A DNA stretch of 59,956 nucleotides, taken from assembly GCA_902825775.1 (NCBI GenBank), contig CADECF010000015.1:1-59956 (forward strand), given 5' to 3'. This DNA is from an uncultured Lysobacteraceae bacterium. GTDB lineage: Bacteria; Pseudomonadota; Gammaproteobacteria; Xanthomonadales; Xanthomonadaceae. The notes below the pieces were generated by a model, which was given only the letters and a program-made list of their open reading frames with translations, had not been told where the DNA came from and made no database searches. The position numbers were made by a program, and so were the translations under genes. Of this stretch, positions 1-7,858 are shown in pieces (within the stretch, counting starts at the first letter, position 1; the number at the start of each line of letters is the position of its first letter).

Positions 1-52
<52 letters not shown>

Positions 53-66
53 GACGGCACGAGGAA

Positions 67-1131
67 ATGACGCGGCGTTTTGCTTCAGTCGATGCGCTGC
101 GCGGGCTGACCGTGGCGGCGATGCTGCTGGTCAACAACCCCGGCGACTGGGACCACGTCTACGCGCCGTTGCTGCATGCGCAATGGCATGGCTGCACCCC
201 GACCGATCTGATCTTCCCGTTCTTCCTGTTCGTGGTCGGCGTGTCGATTTCGCTCGGCATCGCGCCGCGCGTCGAGAGCGGCACCGCGCTCGGTCCGTTG
301 CAGCGTGGCGTACTGCTGCGCGCCGCGCGCATCGCCGGCCTAGGCTTGCTGCTGCACTTGCTGGCCTGGTGGCTTTTGGACAAGGATTATTTCCGTCCCT
401 GGGGCGTATTGCAGCGGATAGGTCTGTGTTTCGCCGTGGCGGGCCTGATCGCGATCCACGCCAAACCGCGCACGCAATGGTTCGTGCTGATCGCAATCCT
501 GATCGGCTATGCCGCCTTGCTGATGTGGGGCGGCACCTATGCGCCACTCGATAACATCGTCAGCCGCGTCGACGCCGCTTTGCTCGGCCCGCACGCCTAT
601 GAGTTCGATGCCGACACCGGCCGCGGCCACGATCCGGAAGGCTTGCTGAGCACGTTGCCCGCGATCGCGACGACGCTGCTCGGCCTGCGCGCCGGCGACT
701 GGTTGCGGCGCGACGAAGCGAAACGCTTGTGGGTGGCGGGCCTGATCGCGATCGCGGCGGGCGCGCTGTGGGCGCAGTGGTTGCCGCTCAACAAGAATCT
801 GTGGACGTCGTCCTATGTGTTGTGGACCGGCGGTTGGGCGATGTGGGCGCTGGCCGTCTGCCATAGGTTGATCGACCGGCGCGGCTGGCCCGCGTTCGGC
901 CGCAGTTTCGGTGCGAACGCGATCGCGGCCTACGCCGGATCGGCGTTGATGGTGTACGTGTTCGCCGCACTGGGCTGGTGGGAATCGATCTACCGCTCCG
1001 GATTCGCCGATTGGATGACGCCGCGCTTCGGGCCTTATCTGCCGTCGCTCGCGTTCGCGTTGGCATTCGTCGCGGTGTGGTGGCTGGTGGTGCGTTGGAT
1101 GGATCGGCGCGGCTGGCACCTCAAGATTTAG
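67..1131 (+). CDS. HGSNAT-like multi-spanning acyltransferase (DUF5009/NagX-type)
   Basis: Predicted inner-membrane protein of 354 residues with about ten hydrophobic segments. The N-terminal motif VDALRGLTVAAMLLVNNPG, followed by a loop containing HAQWHGCTPTDLIFP, is typical of the heparan-alpha-glucosaminide N-acetyltransferase-like family, in which a His in this loop carries the acetyl group. Bacterial members (NagX) often sit in N-acetylglucosamine loci, but no such neighbour is visible here. The ATG at 67 was chosen because family homology starts a few residues later. A GAGGA lies almost against the ATG, which is poor spacing, and the frame is open to the window edge, so the true start may be upstream. 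Substrate is unknown. Confidence 0.8.
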   Translation: MTRRFASVDALRGLTVAAMLLVNNPGDWDHVYAPLLHAQWHGCTPTDLIFPFFLFVVGVSISLGIAPRVESGTALGPLQRGVLLRAARIAGLGLLLHLLAWWLLDKDYFRPWGVLQRIGLCFAVAGLIAIHAKPRTQWFVLIAILIGYAALLMWGGTYAPLDNIVSRVDAALLGPHAYEFDADTGRGHDPEGLLSTLPAIATTLLGLRAGDWLRRDEAKRLWVAGLIAIAAGALWAQWLPLNKNLWTSSYVLWTGGWAMWALAVCHRLIDRRGWPAFGRSFGANAIAAYAGSALMVYVFAALGWWESIYRSGFADWMTPRFGPYLPSLAFALAFVAVWWLVVRWMDRRGWHLKI

Positions 1132-1573
1132 GTGTGGCCGATCCGTTGGTTGCCCATGCTCTCAAGCCGCCATGCCTGCGAAAGCGGCGATCCAGCGACT
1201 TGCTGTTGCTTTGTAGAGCGGGGCTTGCTCCGCTGATCTTTGCTGTTAGCTTCTCGCGACCTGCCTCACTTAGTTCGGGTTTTGGTCCGCTAAAAACGCG
1301 GCCCCGGCGCAGCCGGAAGTTTTTTCCATGGTGCGAGTCGCTGCGCCATTCACCGGCCACATCGGCTTGGGCCAAGAGCGAAGAGCCAAGTCACTGGATC
1401 CCCGCCTTCGCGGGGATGACGGCCTTAAGGGCAAGAGCAAAATGGGTCCCAGCGTTCGCTGGGATGACGGCTAAAAGCAACAGCAGCGGAGCAAGCCCCG
1501 CTCTACAAAGCCATCAAGCAACAGCAGCGGAGCAAGCTCCGCTCTACAGAGGCAGAGCGAAGCCGTCGGCGGA
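1132..1573. repeat. Composite palindromic repeat array (copy E1)
   Basis: No gene is seen in this 442-bp gap. It holds 'GTAGAGCGGGGCTTGCTCCGC' palindromes (about 1213-1235, 1485-1508 and 1524-1549), a core GCAGCCGGAAG-TTTTTTCCATGG-GCGAGTCGCTGCG near 1308-1347, and a pair of CCCGCC-type and TGGGTCCCAGC-type palindromes ending in GGGATGACGG (about 1396-1422 and 1442-1472). The same order of blocks recurs at 15858-16170 and, inverted, at 25818-26050. Confidence 0.85.
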
Positions 1574-2998
1574 TCAGAGCCTGGCGGCGTTGGCGCGCTC
1601 GCGGATTTGGGCGAAAGTCCAGTCGTTGACGATCTTTCCGTCTTCCCAGACGGTGACCATGGCGTCGTCGTAGCCGATCGGCTTTTCGACTTCGGCCAGC
1701 GAAGCGGCCTCGGCAGCGACCGGCACCGTGCGGAAGTTGCCGTATTCGCGATGCTTGAGCAGAGTCATACGGCCGCGCTTGCTTTGCTTGCCTTTGTCGG
1801 TGACCGGATCCTTGTAGACGTCGATCCATTTGCCGCCGACGCGCGCCGCCGAACACTTGAGCGCGAATTTCTGCGTATCGCGGTCCAGCCGTTGCAGCAG
1901 CGCGCCGCCCATGCCGAAGGCGACATTGTCGGTGGCGTAACCGTCGCTGGTGATGCGCTCCAGGATAGCGCGGATGCTGGTCGGGTTGATGCCGTCGCCC
2001 TGGATCACACGGACATAGTTGAGCACCTTGAAACCCTTGCTATTGACGGTATGGCCGAAGGCTTCGTCCAGCAACTCCAGGCATTGGTGCACCACGGCCA
2101 CCGGATCGCCCGAGTCCGGACGCACCACTACGGTCGCGCCCGAGGCGATCACTTCTTCCTTGAGCGTCTTGCCCCAGTGCTCGCGGATCGCGTGATAGAT
2201 GTCGTAGCTGTCCGACACCACCGCAACGATCGCGCCGGGCTTGGCGAATTGCTCGAGCATGTTGCGATAGGCCTGCACTTCGTTCTCGCGGCCCCAACTG
2301 GTGATGGTGCTGTGCTCGGCGGCCGGAATGGAAAAGCCGGCCATCGGTTCGCGGTAATGAGCCTTGGCCAGGCACAAACCGGAGACGGTGTCGGTGCCCA
2401 GGAAATTCACCAGATGCGCCGCGCCGCCGATCGCCGCCGATTCCACGCTGGAAACGCCGCGCGAACCGAAGTCGTGCAGCTTGAAAGGCAGCTGCCCTTC
2501 CGGATCGTCGCTGGTGCGTTCCAGGAATTGGCGCAGGGTCTGCTTGGCATGCCAGCTGATCGTGGCGACCGTCACCGGGTACCAGATGCGCAGCAGCATG
2601 GTTTCCAGGTACGACGGCACCCAATACGCCTGCGGATCGGTGGACTCGATCGTCATCAGCGCGTTGTGCGTGGGCACCACGCTGCCCTCGGGCACGGCGC
2701 GGATGCGGATCGGCAACAGGCCGCCGTGCGTGTCGACGATATAGCGCCAGCCGGATTCGTTGAACGGTTCGCCGTGAGCGGCGAAAAGATCGCGCGCTTC
2801 ATCCACGTCGGCATGCGTGATCGGCTTGGCCAGGTATTCCTTGAGGATGGCCTGCAGCCCGAAGAATACGGTGCGGTCGTACGTGCCGCCGCGCGATTCC
2901 ACGTAGAAGAAGGTGGCGTCGGTGTCGGGCGGGTACTGCAGCCAATGGCTGGCTTTGTAGCTGTCGGTGTTGAGCAGCAGGTTGTTGAGGCATTGCAT
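1574..2998 (-). CDS. nadV: Nicotinamide phosphoribosyltransferase
   Basis: Converts nicotinamide and PRPP to nicotinamide mononucleotide in the cytosol. The 474-residue protein closely follows the eukaryotic-type NAMPT pattern: FGSRGVSS (Arg180), GTDTVSG (Asp203), PAAEHSTIT with the catalytic-type His229, and VRPDSGDP for phosphoribosyl binding. The start is well supported by AAGGAG eight bases upstream of the ATG. It lies 61 bp downstream of nadM on the same strand, so the pair probably forms an operon that takes nicotinamide to NAD in two steps without nicotinate intermediates. Length and motifs are complete. Confidence 0.95.
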   Translation of the reverse strand: MQCLNNLLLNTDSYKASHWLQYPPDTDATFFYVESRGGTYDRTVFFGLQAILKEYLAKPITHADVDEARDLFAAHGEPFNESGWRYIVDTHGGLLPIRIRAVPEGSVVPTHNALMTIESTDPQAYWVPSYLETMLLRIWYPVTVATISWHAKQTLRQFLERTSDDPEGQLPFKLHDFGSRGVSSVESAAIGGAAHLVNFLGTDTVSGLCLAKAHYREPMAGFSIPAAEHSTITSWGRENEVQAYRNMLEQFAKPGAIVAVVSDSYDIYHAIREHWGKTLKEEVIASGATVVVRPDSGDPVAVVHQCLELLDEAFGHTVNSKGFKVLNYVRVIQGDGINPTSIRAILERITSDGYATDNVAFGMGGALLQRLDRDTQKFALKCSAARVGGKWIDVYKDPVTDKGKQSKRGRMTLLKHREYGNFRTVPVAAEAASLAEVEKPIGYDDAMVTVWEDGKIVNDWTFAQIRERANAARL

Positions 2999-3059
2999 GA
3001 CGGAAGCTCCTTCGCGTCGAGTGTGGTCGGCGGTCTATCCGCCGGCGGGAGAGGCCGGA

Positions 3060-4112
3060 TCAACCCCTGCCCAAGAAAAATTCGAGGATGTGCAGATGGT
3101 CTTCGTAGAGTTTCGTGCCCATGTCCAGCGCTTCGCTCACCGGTATCCAACGCGCCTTGTCGGCATCGTCGCCGCCACGCACGTCCGGCAGTTCGCCGGC
3201 CGGAAAATCGAAATGGAAGGCATGGGTGATGGTGCGTCCGCGCTGGCTGCGATCGGGGTGATCGAACACGTGTTGTCCCTTCAACGAACCCCTGAGCACC
3301 GGCACCGGGATCTTGAGCCGCGTTTCTTCGCGCAATTCGCGCAGGCAGGCATCCGCGATGCTCTCGTCCTGACCGATGAAGCCGCCCGGCAACGCCCATA
3401 AACCCTTGCCCGGCTCGGCGCGGCGGCGCACCAGCAATACGTGGCCCGAGTGCACCACGACCGCATCGGTGGTGACGAAGGTCGGCGGGTAGGGCGCGTC
3501 CTTCCAGGCCGCCTTGTATTGATCGAGAAACTGTTGCTCTGCGACCAATTGCGCGTAAGCCGGCGAGTTCTTGCGGAACGCTTCCAGCATGTCGAATACC
3601 GGCGCCGGCACGTTGCCGCGCAGCATCAGCAGGGCACCGTGGAAATCGATCTTGCCGGCTTCGAACAGATAGCGGCGCAGTTCCGTGGCCGACAAGGTTT
3701 CGGTGTGCTGGACATCGACCAGCGGCCACTGCGGAAATTCCTTGAGGTAATAGCTGCTGGCATCCTTGTCCATGCCCACCAGTCCCAGCCGCGCTTCCGG
3801 CTTGCCATGATCGGCATGGACGGCATCGGCCACCGCGCGTTGCACGCTGGCGATCCATTGGCTCTCGTTGTAGAGATGGTCGCGCAGCGGACGGATGATC
3901 ACTCTGCCTTCGCCGACATCGCCCAAGGCGGCCTGGATCATGACGGCGCGCTCGGCGACGGTCCAAGGATTGCGCGTGGTGCGTGGAGCGTCGGCGGAAC
4001 CGACGAGGAAGATCAGTTTCTTGGCCCGGCCCAGTGCGTGGCGGGCGACGGCGGCGTGGCCGTTATGGAAGGGCTCGAAACGCCCTATGAAGACGAGGTA
4101 GTCGTATTCCAT
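3060..4112 (-). CDS. nadM: Bifunctional NMN adenylyltransferase / Nudix hydrolase
   Basis: Adenylates NMN to NAD. Residues 1-180 form a nucleotidyltransferase domain with GRFEPFHNGH (HxGH at 17-20) and a later SATELRRYL segment. Residues 205-340 form a Nudix domain whose box runs from Gly244 to Leu266 with Glu250 and REL-REE at 258-263; the canonical Gly after REExEE is Arg265. NadM-Nudix fusions of this length are known from cyanobacteria and proteobacteria, where the Nudix part is reported as an ADP-ribose pyrophosphatase. GAGGG precedes the ATG at good spacing. It is first gene of the operon with nadV. No NrtR-type repressor gene is visible nearby. Confidence 0.94.
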   Translation of the reverse strand: MEYDYLVFIGRFEPFHNGHAAVARHALGRAKKLIFLVGSADAPRTTRNPWTVAERAVMIQAALGDVGEGRVIIRPLRDHLYNESQWIASVQRAVADAVHADHGKPEARLGLVGMDKDASSYYLKEFPQWPLVDVQHTETLSATELRRYLFEAGKIDFHGALLMLRGNVPAPVFDMLEAFRKNSPAYAQLVAEQQFLDQYKAAWKDAPYPPTFVTTDAVVVHSGHVLLVRRRAEPGKGLWALPGGFIGQDESIADACLRELREETRLKIPVPVLRGSLKGQHVFDHPDRSQRGRTITHAFHFDFPAGELPDVRGGDDADKARWIPVSEALDMGTKLYEDHLHILEFFLGRG

Positions 4113-4304
4113 GAGAATCCCTCACGGTTGTTTTGGCCTTGGGTCTATCCCGAGGCTCGGAACAAATGTTACGCCTGCCGTTGTGCGAGTCAAGCATCGC
4201 CGAGCCGGACGCGGACGCTCGCTTGGCCTCATCCGCCGCACGTAAATGGCCCTTCACGCGCTTTCGGATTGCGCGCAATTTGCGGCCACTGTCCCACCGA
4301 GCGC

Positions 4305-4796
4305 ATGCCCGTGCCCCTCGCCGCATCCGACCCCGCACGCGATTTCGATTTCTTCATCGGCGCCTGGCAAGTCCGGCACCGCCGCTTGAAGCAACGCTTG
4401 GCCGGCAGCGACGAATGGCAGGAATTCGACGGCCATTGCCGGGTATGGCCGCTGCTCGGCGGCGCGGCGAACATCAACGAACGCGTAGTCAATGCGCCGG
4501 CCGGCACGTATAGCGGACTGGGCTTGCGCGCTTTCGATCCGGAAACGAAAACCTGGGCCGATTGGAATCTCGGCGCGCGCGATCCGCACAAGATCGATGT
4601 GCCTATCATCGGCACGTTCGTCGACGGCGTCGGCGTCTTCCTGTCCGACGACGCTCACGAGGGCACGCCGGTCGTCGTGCGCGGCCGCTTTTCCGAGATC
4701 ACGGCGAAGTCGCTGCAATGGGATCAGGCGTTTTCGACCGATGGCGGCAAGACCTGGGAAACGAACTGGGTGATGCGCTACACGAGGACGGCCTGA
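4305..4796 (+). CDS. Small conserved protein, DUF1579-like, cytoplasmic paralogue
   Basis: A 163-residue protein beginning near a DFDFFIGAWQVRHRRLK motif and ending with FSTDGGKTWETNWVMRY. The pattern FxxGxW at the start and a late W-E-T-N-W suggests a lipocalin-like beta-barrel of the DUF1579 kind, but the assignment is by resemblance only. It has no signal peptide. The neighbouring gene, three bases downstream, encodes a clear paralogue with an export signal, so the two are a tandem duplication probably cotranscribed. The ATG at 4305 is the only one close to the conserved region; the Shine-Dalgarno is weak. Function unknown. Confidence 0.75.
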   Translation: MPVPLAASDPARDFDFFIGAWQVRHRRLKQRLAGSDEWQEFDGHCRVWPLLGGAANINERVVNAPAGTYSGLGLRAFDPETKTWADWNLGARDPHKIDVPIIGTFVDGVGVFLSDDAHEGTPVVVRGRFSEITAKSLQWDQAFSTDGGKTWETNWVMRYTRTA

Positions 4797-4799
4797 TCT

Positions 4800-5414
4800 A
4801 TGACGGATGCCTTCTCCACCTCCCGCCGTCGAATGCTCGTCGACATCCTGGCAAGCGCAGGCGCGTTGGCGTTGCTGCCGATCGCCGATGCGCTGGCTTC
4901 GGATAACGTTCTCGCGGCGGCAGGCGGCGCCGTCCGGCTCCCGGTCGGCGACGTGCACGATTTCGATATCTTCGTCGGCAGCTGGCGCACGAAACAGCGC
5001 CGACTGAAAGAACGCCTGGTCGGCAGCACCGAATGGGTGGAGTTCGACGGCACCCAGGAATTCCGATTGCTGCTCGGCGGCGCGGCCAACATGACCGATA
5101 ACGTGCTGAACCTGCCGGACGGTCCCTATCGCGGATTCACCCTGCGCACTTTCGATCCGGCGACGAAAAGCTGGGCGATCTGGTGGCTCGACAGCCGCTA
5201 CCCGCACAAGCTCGATCCGCCGCTGATCGGTCGTTTCGAGAACGGCACCGGCGCGTTCTACGTGGACGACACCTTCAACGGCAAGCCGATCAAGATGCGT
5301 TATCTGTGGCTGGACGTCACGCCCACGTCGCGGCGCTGGGAGCAGGCCTTCTCGCCCGATGGCGGCAGGACCTGGGAGACGAACTGGATTTCAGAATTCA
5401 CCAAGATCGGCTGA
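4800..5414 (+). CDS. Exported paralogue of the preceding protein, Tat-type signal
   Basis: A 204-residue protein. Residues 1-35 read as a Tat-type leader: SRRRM followed by a hydrophobic stretch ending around DALAS. The mature part (from about residue 50) matches the upstream protein segment by segment: DFDIFVGSWR, LLLGGAANMTDNV, TFDPATKSWAIWW and FSPDGGRTWETNWISEF. It begins three bases after the upstream stop, implying cotranscription. The pair suggests the same ligand-binding fold deployed in cytoplasm and periplasm. No catalytic motif is recognised and the function is unknown. Confidence 0.8.
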   Translation: MTDAFSTSRRRMLVDILASAGALALLPIADALASDNVLAAAGGAVRLPVGDVHDFDIFVGSWRTKQRRLKERLVGSTEWVEFDGTQEFRLLLGGAANMTDNVLNLPDGPYRGFTLRTFDPATKSWAIWWLDSRYPHKLDPPLIGRFENGTGAFYVDDTFNGKPIKMRYLWLDVTPTSRRWEQAFSPDGGRTWETNWISEFTKIG

Positions 5415-5812
5415 ATGCTCTGATCAAAGTATGACCACCCTACTGACCGATACCGATCGCCGATGGATCATGCGGTATTCGCGGATTGCGTGAGGCGTGT
5501 CGTGCGCGCAACGACGCGAGTCGTGCCCGGCCAGCCAGTATCGACGCCTTCCAGTCATACAGTCATTGTCATCCCGAACGCAGTGAGGGATCTGTTTTCA
5601 GTTGCAGCGGCGTAGCGGGTGCGAGCAGATCCCTCATTGCGTTCGGGATGGCAGAAGTTAGGTACGGGATGGCAGAAGTCAGGGTCGGGATCGCATACCC
5701 CGGATTCGGGATGGAAAAGAATGGGCAAACGAACTGGATATGCGCCCCCCATCGCGTGAAGGCCTAGGGCTGGTTAATGTCATCCGGTCCGCTTAGGCCC
5801 TAACATGGGCGG
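5415..5812. repeat. Intergenic region with 25-bp inverted repeat and 21-bp direct repeats
   Basis: No gene is supported in this 398-bp gap. Arms at 5570-5594 and 5626-5650 form an imperfect inverted repeat of the CATCCCGAACGCAGTGAGG type. It is followed by two direct copies of CGGGATGGCAGAAGT (5644 and 5665) and further CGGGAT-containing echoes to about 5720. Upstream (5415-5565) nothing is recognised. The last 50 bases hold the putative MocR operator, listed separately. Confidence 0.8.
5761..5799. promoter_or_regulatory. Possible MocR operator (palindromic GGCCTA/TAGGCC)
   Basis: GGCCTA at 5761-5766 and TAGGCC at 5794-5799 form an inverted repeat with centres about three helical turns apart, immediately upstream of the regulator start at 5813. 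MocR-family proteins commonly bind repeats at their own promoters, so autoregulation is plausible, but this is inference from position and symmetry only. Confidence 0.3.
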
Positions 5813-7324
5813 ATGGCGAAACAGACCGGCTCCGTATTTACCGTCGACGTTGCCGGCTTGGAAACCGGGTCGGGCCAACCGACGTACGAACGCATCTGCG
5901 AGCGCATCCGCGCCGCGATCGCCAGCGGCGCGCTCGCCCCGAATGCGCGTCTGCCGTCGAGCCGCACGCTGGCGAAGGATCTCGGCGTAGCGCGCAACAC
6001 CGTCGATTGGGCGCTGGGCCAGTTGGTGGCCGACGGCTACATCGTGCGCAAGCGCGGTGCCGGCAGTTTCGTGGCCGCGCATCTGCCCGAGCGCGACGCG
6101 TCGCCGCTGTCCGCCAAGCGCGCAGCCAAGCGCCAAGCGGCCCCGGACGACCGTCGTTTGTCGCAACGCGCGGCCGCGTTGCGCAGCTACCCCGGGCATT
6201 ACCGGCCTTCGCAAGCGGTGCCGTTCACGCCTTCGCTGCCGCCGATCGATCTGTTCCCGCGCAAAGCATGGAACCGGCTCTTGGCGCGGGAAGCGGGCAA
6301 GCCCGGCAGCGAGTATTGGGCGTACGGCGCGAGCAACGGCCTGCCGGCGCTGCGCGAAGCGATCGCAGCGCATGCGTCGGCGATGCGTGCGACGCGTTGC
6401 TCGCCCGAACAGGTGATCGTGGTGACGAGCACGCAGCAAGCGGTAGAGCTCGCCGGCCAGGCGCTCGCCGATCCGGGCGACAAGGCCTGGGTAGAAGCGC
6501 CCGGTTACCAGCCCGTGCAGCATTGCCTGCGCGCGGCCGGCCTGGAAGTGGTGAACGTACCCGTCGACGAGCACGGTCTCGATGTGGACTCGGGCCGCGC
6601 ACTGGCGCCGAATGCGCGCCTGGCCTACGTCACGCCCGCGCACCAGTATCCGCTGGGCCATGAGATGTCGCTCGCGCGCAGGCAGGCGTTGCTCGATTGG
6701 GCGCAGGCGCAGGACGCTTATGTGATCGAAGACGATTACGACGGCGACTATCGCTACGAAGGCCGTCCGATCGCATCGTTGCAGGGCATGGATGACGGCG
6801 GACGCGTCATCTACGTGGGCAGCTTCAACAAGATCCTGTTCCCGGGCCTGCGCATCGCCTACGCCATCGTGCCCGAGCCGCTGGTCGCGGCTTTCGTCGA
6901 CGCCAAGCACGTCGCCGACGGCCACACGGCGCTGCTGACCCAGGGCGTGCTCGCGGCCTTCATCCAGGAAGGGCATCTGGCGCGGCATTTGCGCAAGACC
7001 CGCGCGATCTACGACGAACGGCGGCTGGCTTTTCTCGAAGAAGCCAAGGTGCTTGCCGACGCGTTGGATTTCGGTCCGGCCCACGCCGGCATGCACGTCG
7101 CCGGCCTCTTCAACGACCGCCTCGCGCATCTGGACGACCGCGTCGTAGCCGCCGAATGCGCGCGCGCGGGCGTCGAAGTGCATCCGTTGTCGAAATACGG
7201 TGCGACCGATCGCGGCGGACTGGTGTTCGGATTCGCCGGCACGACGCGTGCCGGCGCAAGAGCCGGGCTGGACATCGTGCGGCGGGCCATCGTTTCGGTC
7301 GGTGTTTCAGCGTCCGGACGGTGA
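5813..7324 (+). CDS. MocR-family regulator (GntR wHTH fused to class I aminotransferase fold)
   Basis: A PLP-dependent transcription factor of 503 residues. Residues 20-85 form a GntR-type winged helix (YERICERIRAAIASGAL, LPSSRTLAKDLGVARNTV, GYIVRKRGAGSFV). Residues 130-495 carry the aminotransferase-like domain with SFNKILFPGLR, placing the PLP Schiff-base Lys at 340. Members such as PdxR and GabR control vitamin B6 or amine metabolism. No such target lies beside it, so the regulon is unknown. The GTG/ATG choice rests on ATG 5813; an out-of-frame ATG lies at 5805. Its 3' end overlaps the convergent next gene by 18 bp. Confidence 0.9.
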   Translation: MAKQTGSVFTVDVAGLETGSGQPTYERICERIRAAIASGALAPNARLPSSRTLAKDLGVARNTVDWALGQLVADGYIVRKRGAGSFVAAHLPERDASPLSAKRAAKRQAAPDDRRLSQRAAALRSYPGHYRPSQAVPFTPSLPPIDLFPRKAWNRLLAREAGKPGSEYWAYGASNGLPALREAIAAHASAMRATRCSPEQVIVVTSTQQAVELAGQALADPGDKAWVEAPGYQPVQHCLRAAGLEVVNVPVDEHGLDVDSGRALAPNARLAYVTPAHQYPLGHEMSLARRQALLDWAQAQDAYVIEDDYDGDYRYEGRPIASLQGMDDGGRVIYVGSFNKILFPGLRIAYAIVPEPLVAAFVDAKHVADGHTALLTQGVLAAFIQEGHLARHLRKTRAIYDERRLAFLEEAKVLADALDFGPAHAGMHVAGLFNDRLAHLDDRVVAAECARAGVEVHPLSKYGATDRGGLVFGFAGTTRAGARAGLDIVRRAIVSVGVSASGR

Positions 7325-7687
7325 TCCCGCCACCGCCTGCCCGTCTTCGGATGCGTGCGGCGAATGCCGGATGCGCAGCCGATCGTAACGGCAGACGTCG
7401 ACGTCGCGATAAAGCAGCCTGCGCCCGTCGCGAAACGCGAAACGAAGATCGTAGCGGCAGCCTTCGCCGGCGATCCGGACCGTGGTCGATTCGCCGCCGC
7501 CCGCCAGCGGCGTGCCGAGCGGCAGCTCGCGGAAGGCGTCGCTGCCGGCATCGGCGATCTCGAGCGATATCACGCTGTCGAGTCCGCGGTTGATCAACTC
7601 CAGATATCGGCCCTGTTTTTCGGGTCCGGCATGGGCGACGGCGGCGGGCAGGAGGGCGGCGAGCATGACGGTGCGGATCGGACGCAT
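7307..7687 (-). CDS. Small exported protein of unknown function
   Basis: A 126-residue protein with a Sec signal peptide (MRPIRTVMLAALLPAAVAHA, cleavage after AHA). The mature part contains ELINRGLDSVISLEIA, RELPLGTPLAGGGES and a Cys pair flanking YDLRF and YRDVDVC that could form a disulfide. The ATG at 7687 has GGAG eight bases upstream; an in-frame ATG ten codons earlier lacks the signal-peptide start and is less likely. It overlaps the 3' end of the convergent MocR gene by 18 bp. It is not recognised as any named family. Confidence 0.7.
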   Translation of the reverse strand: MRPIRTVMLAALLPAAVAHAGPEKQGRYLELINRGLDSVISLEIADAGSDAFRELPLGTPLAGGGESTTVRIAGEGCRYDLRFAFRDGRRLLYRDVDVCRYDRLRIRHSPHASEDGQAVAGSPSGR

Positions 7688-7858
7688 GGCGGATCTCCGG
7701 TGGGATAGCGCCGCCATCAGGCCTGCCCGCCGACATGCGCGAAAGCGATTCGGGACGAATCGTCGCTACGACGCTGCGAATCGTAGCCGCGGGCCGCGGC
7801 GCTTTTCAGGGCATTGCGCTGCGCCTACGATGACCCCGTCTCCGCCCCACGGCATGCG

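Noticed and set aside
1197-1560. Insertion sequence remnant
   Set aside because: No transposase fragment or target-site duplication is seen; the blocks are palindromic repeats that recur in the same order elsewhere.
1607-3229. 540-codon plus-strand open frame across nadV
   Set aside because: It is antisense to the clearly homologous nadV/nadM genes and has the Arg/Ala/His-rich composition of high-GC shadow frames.
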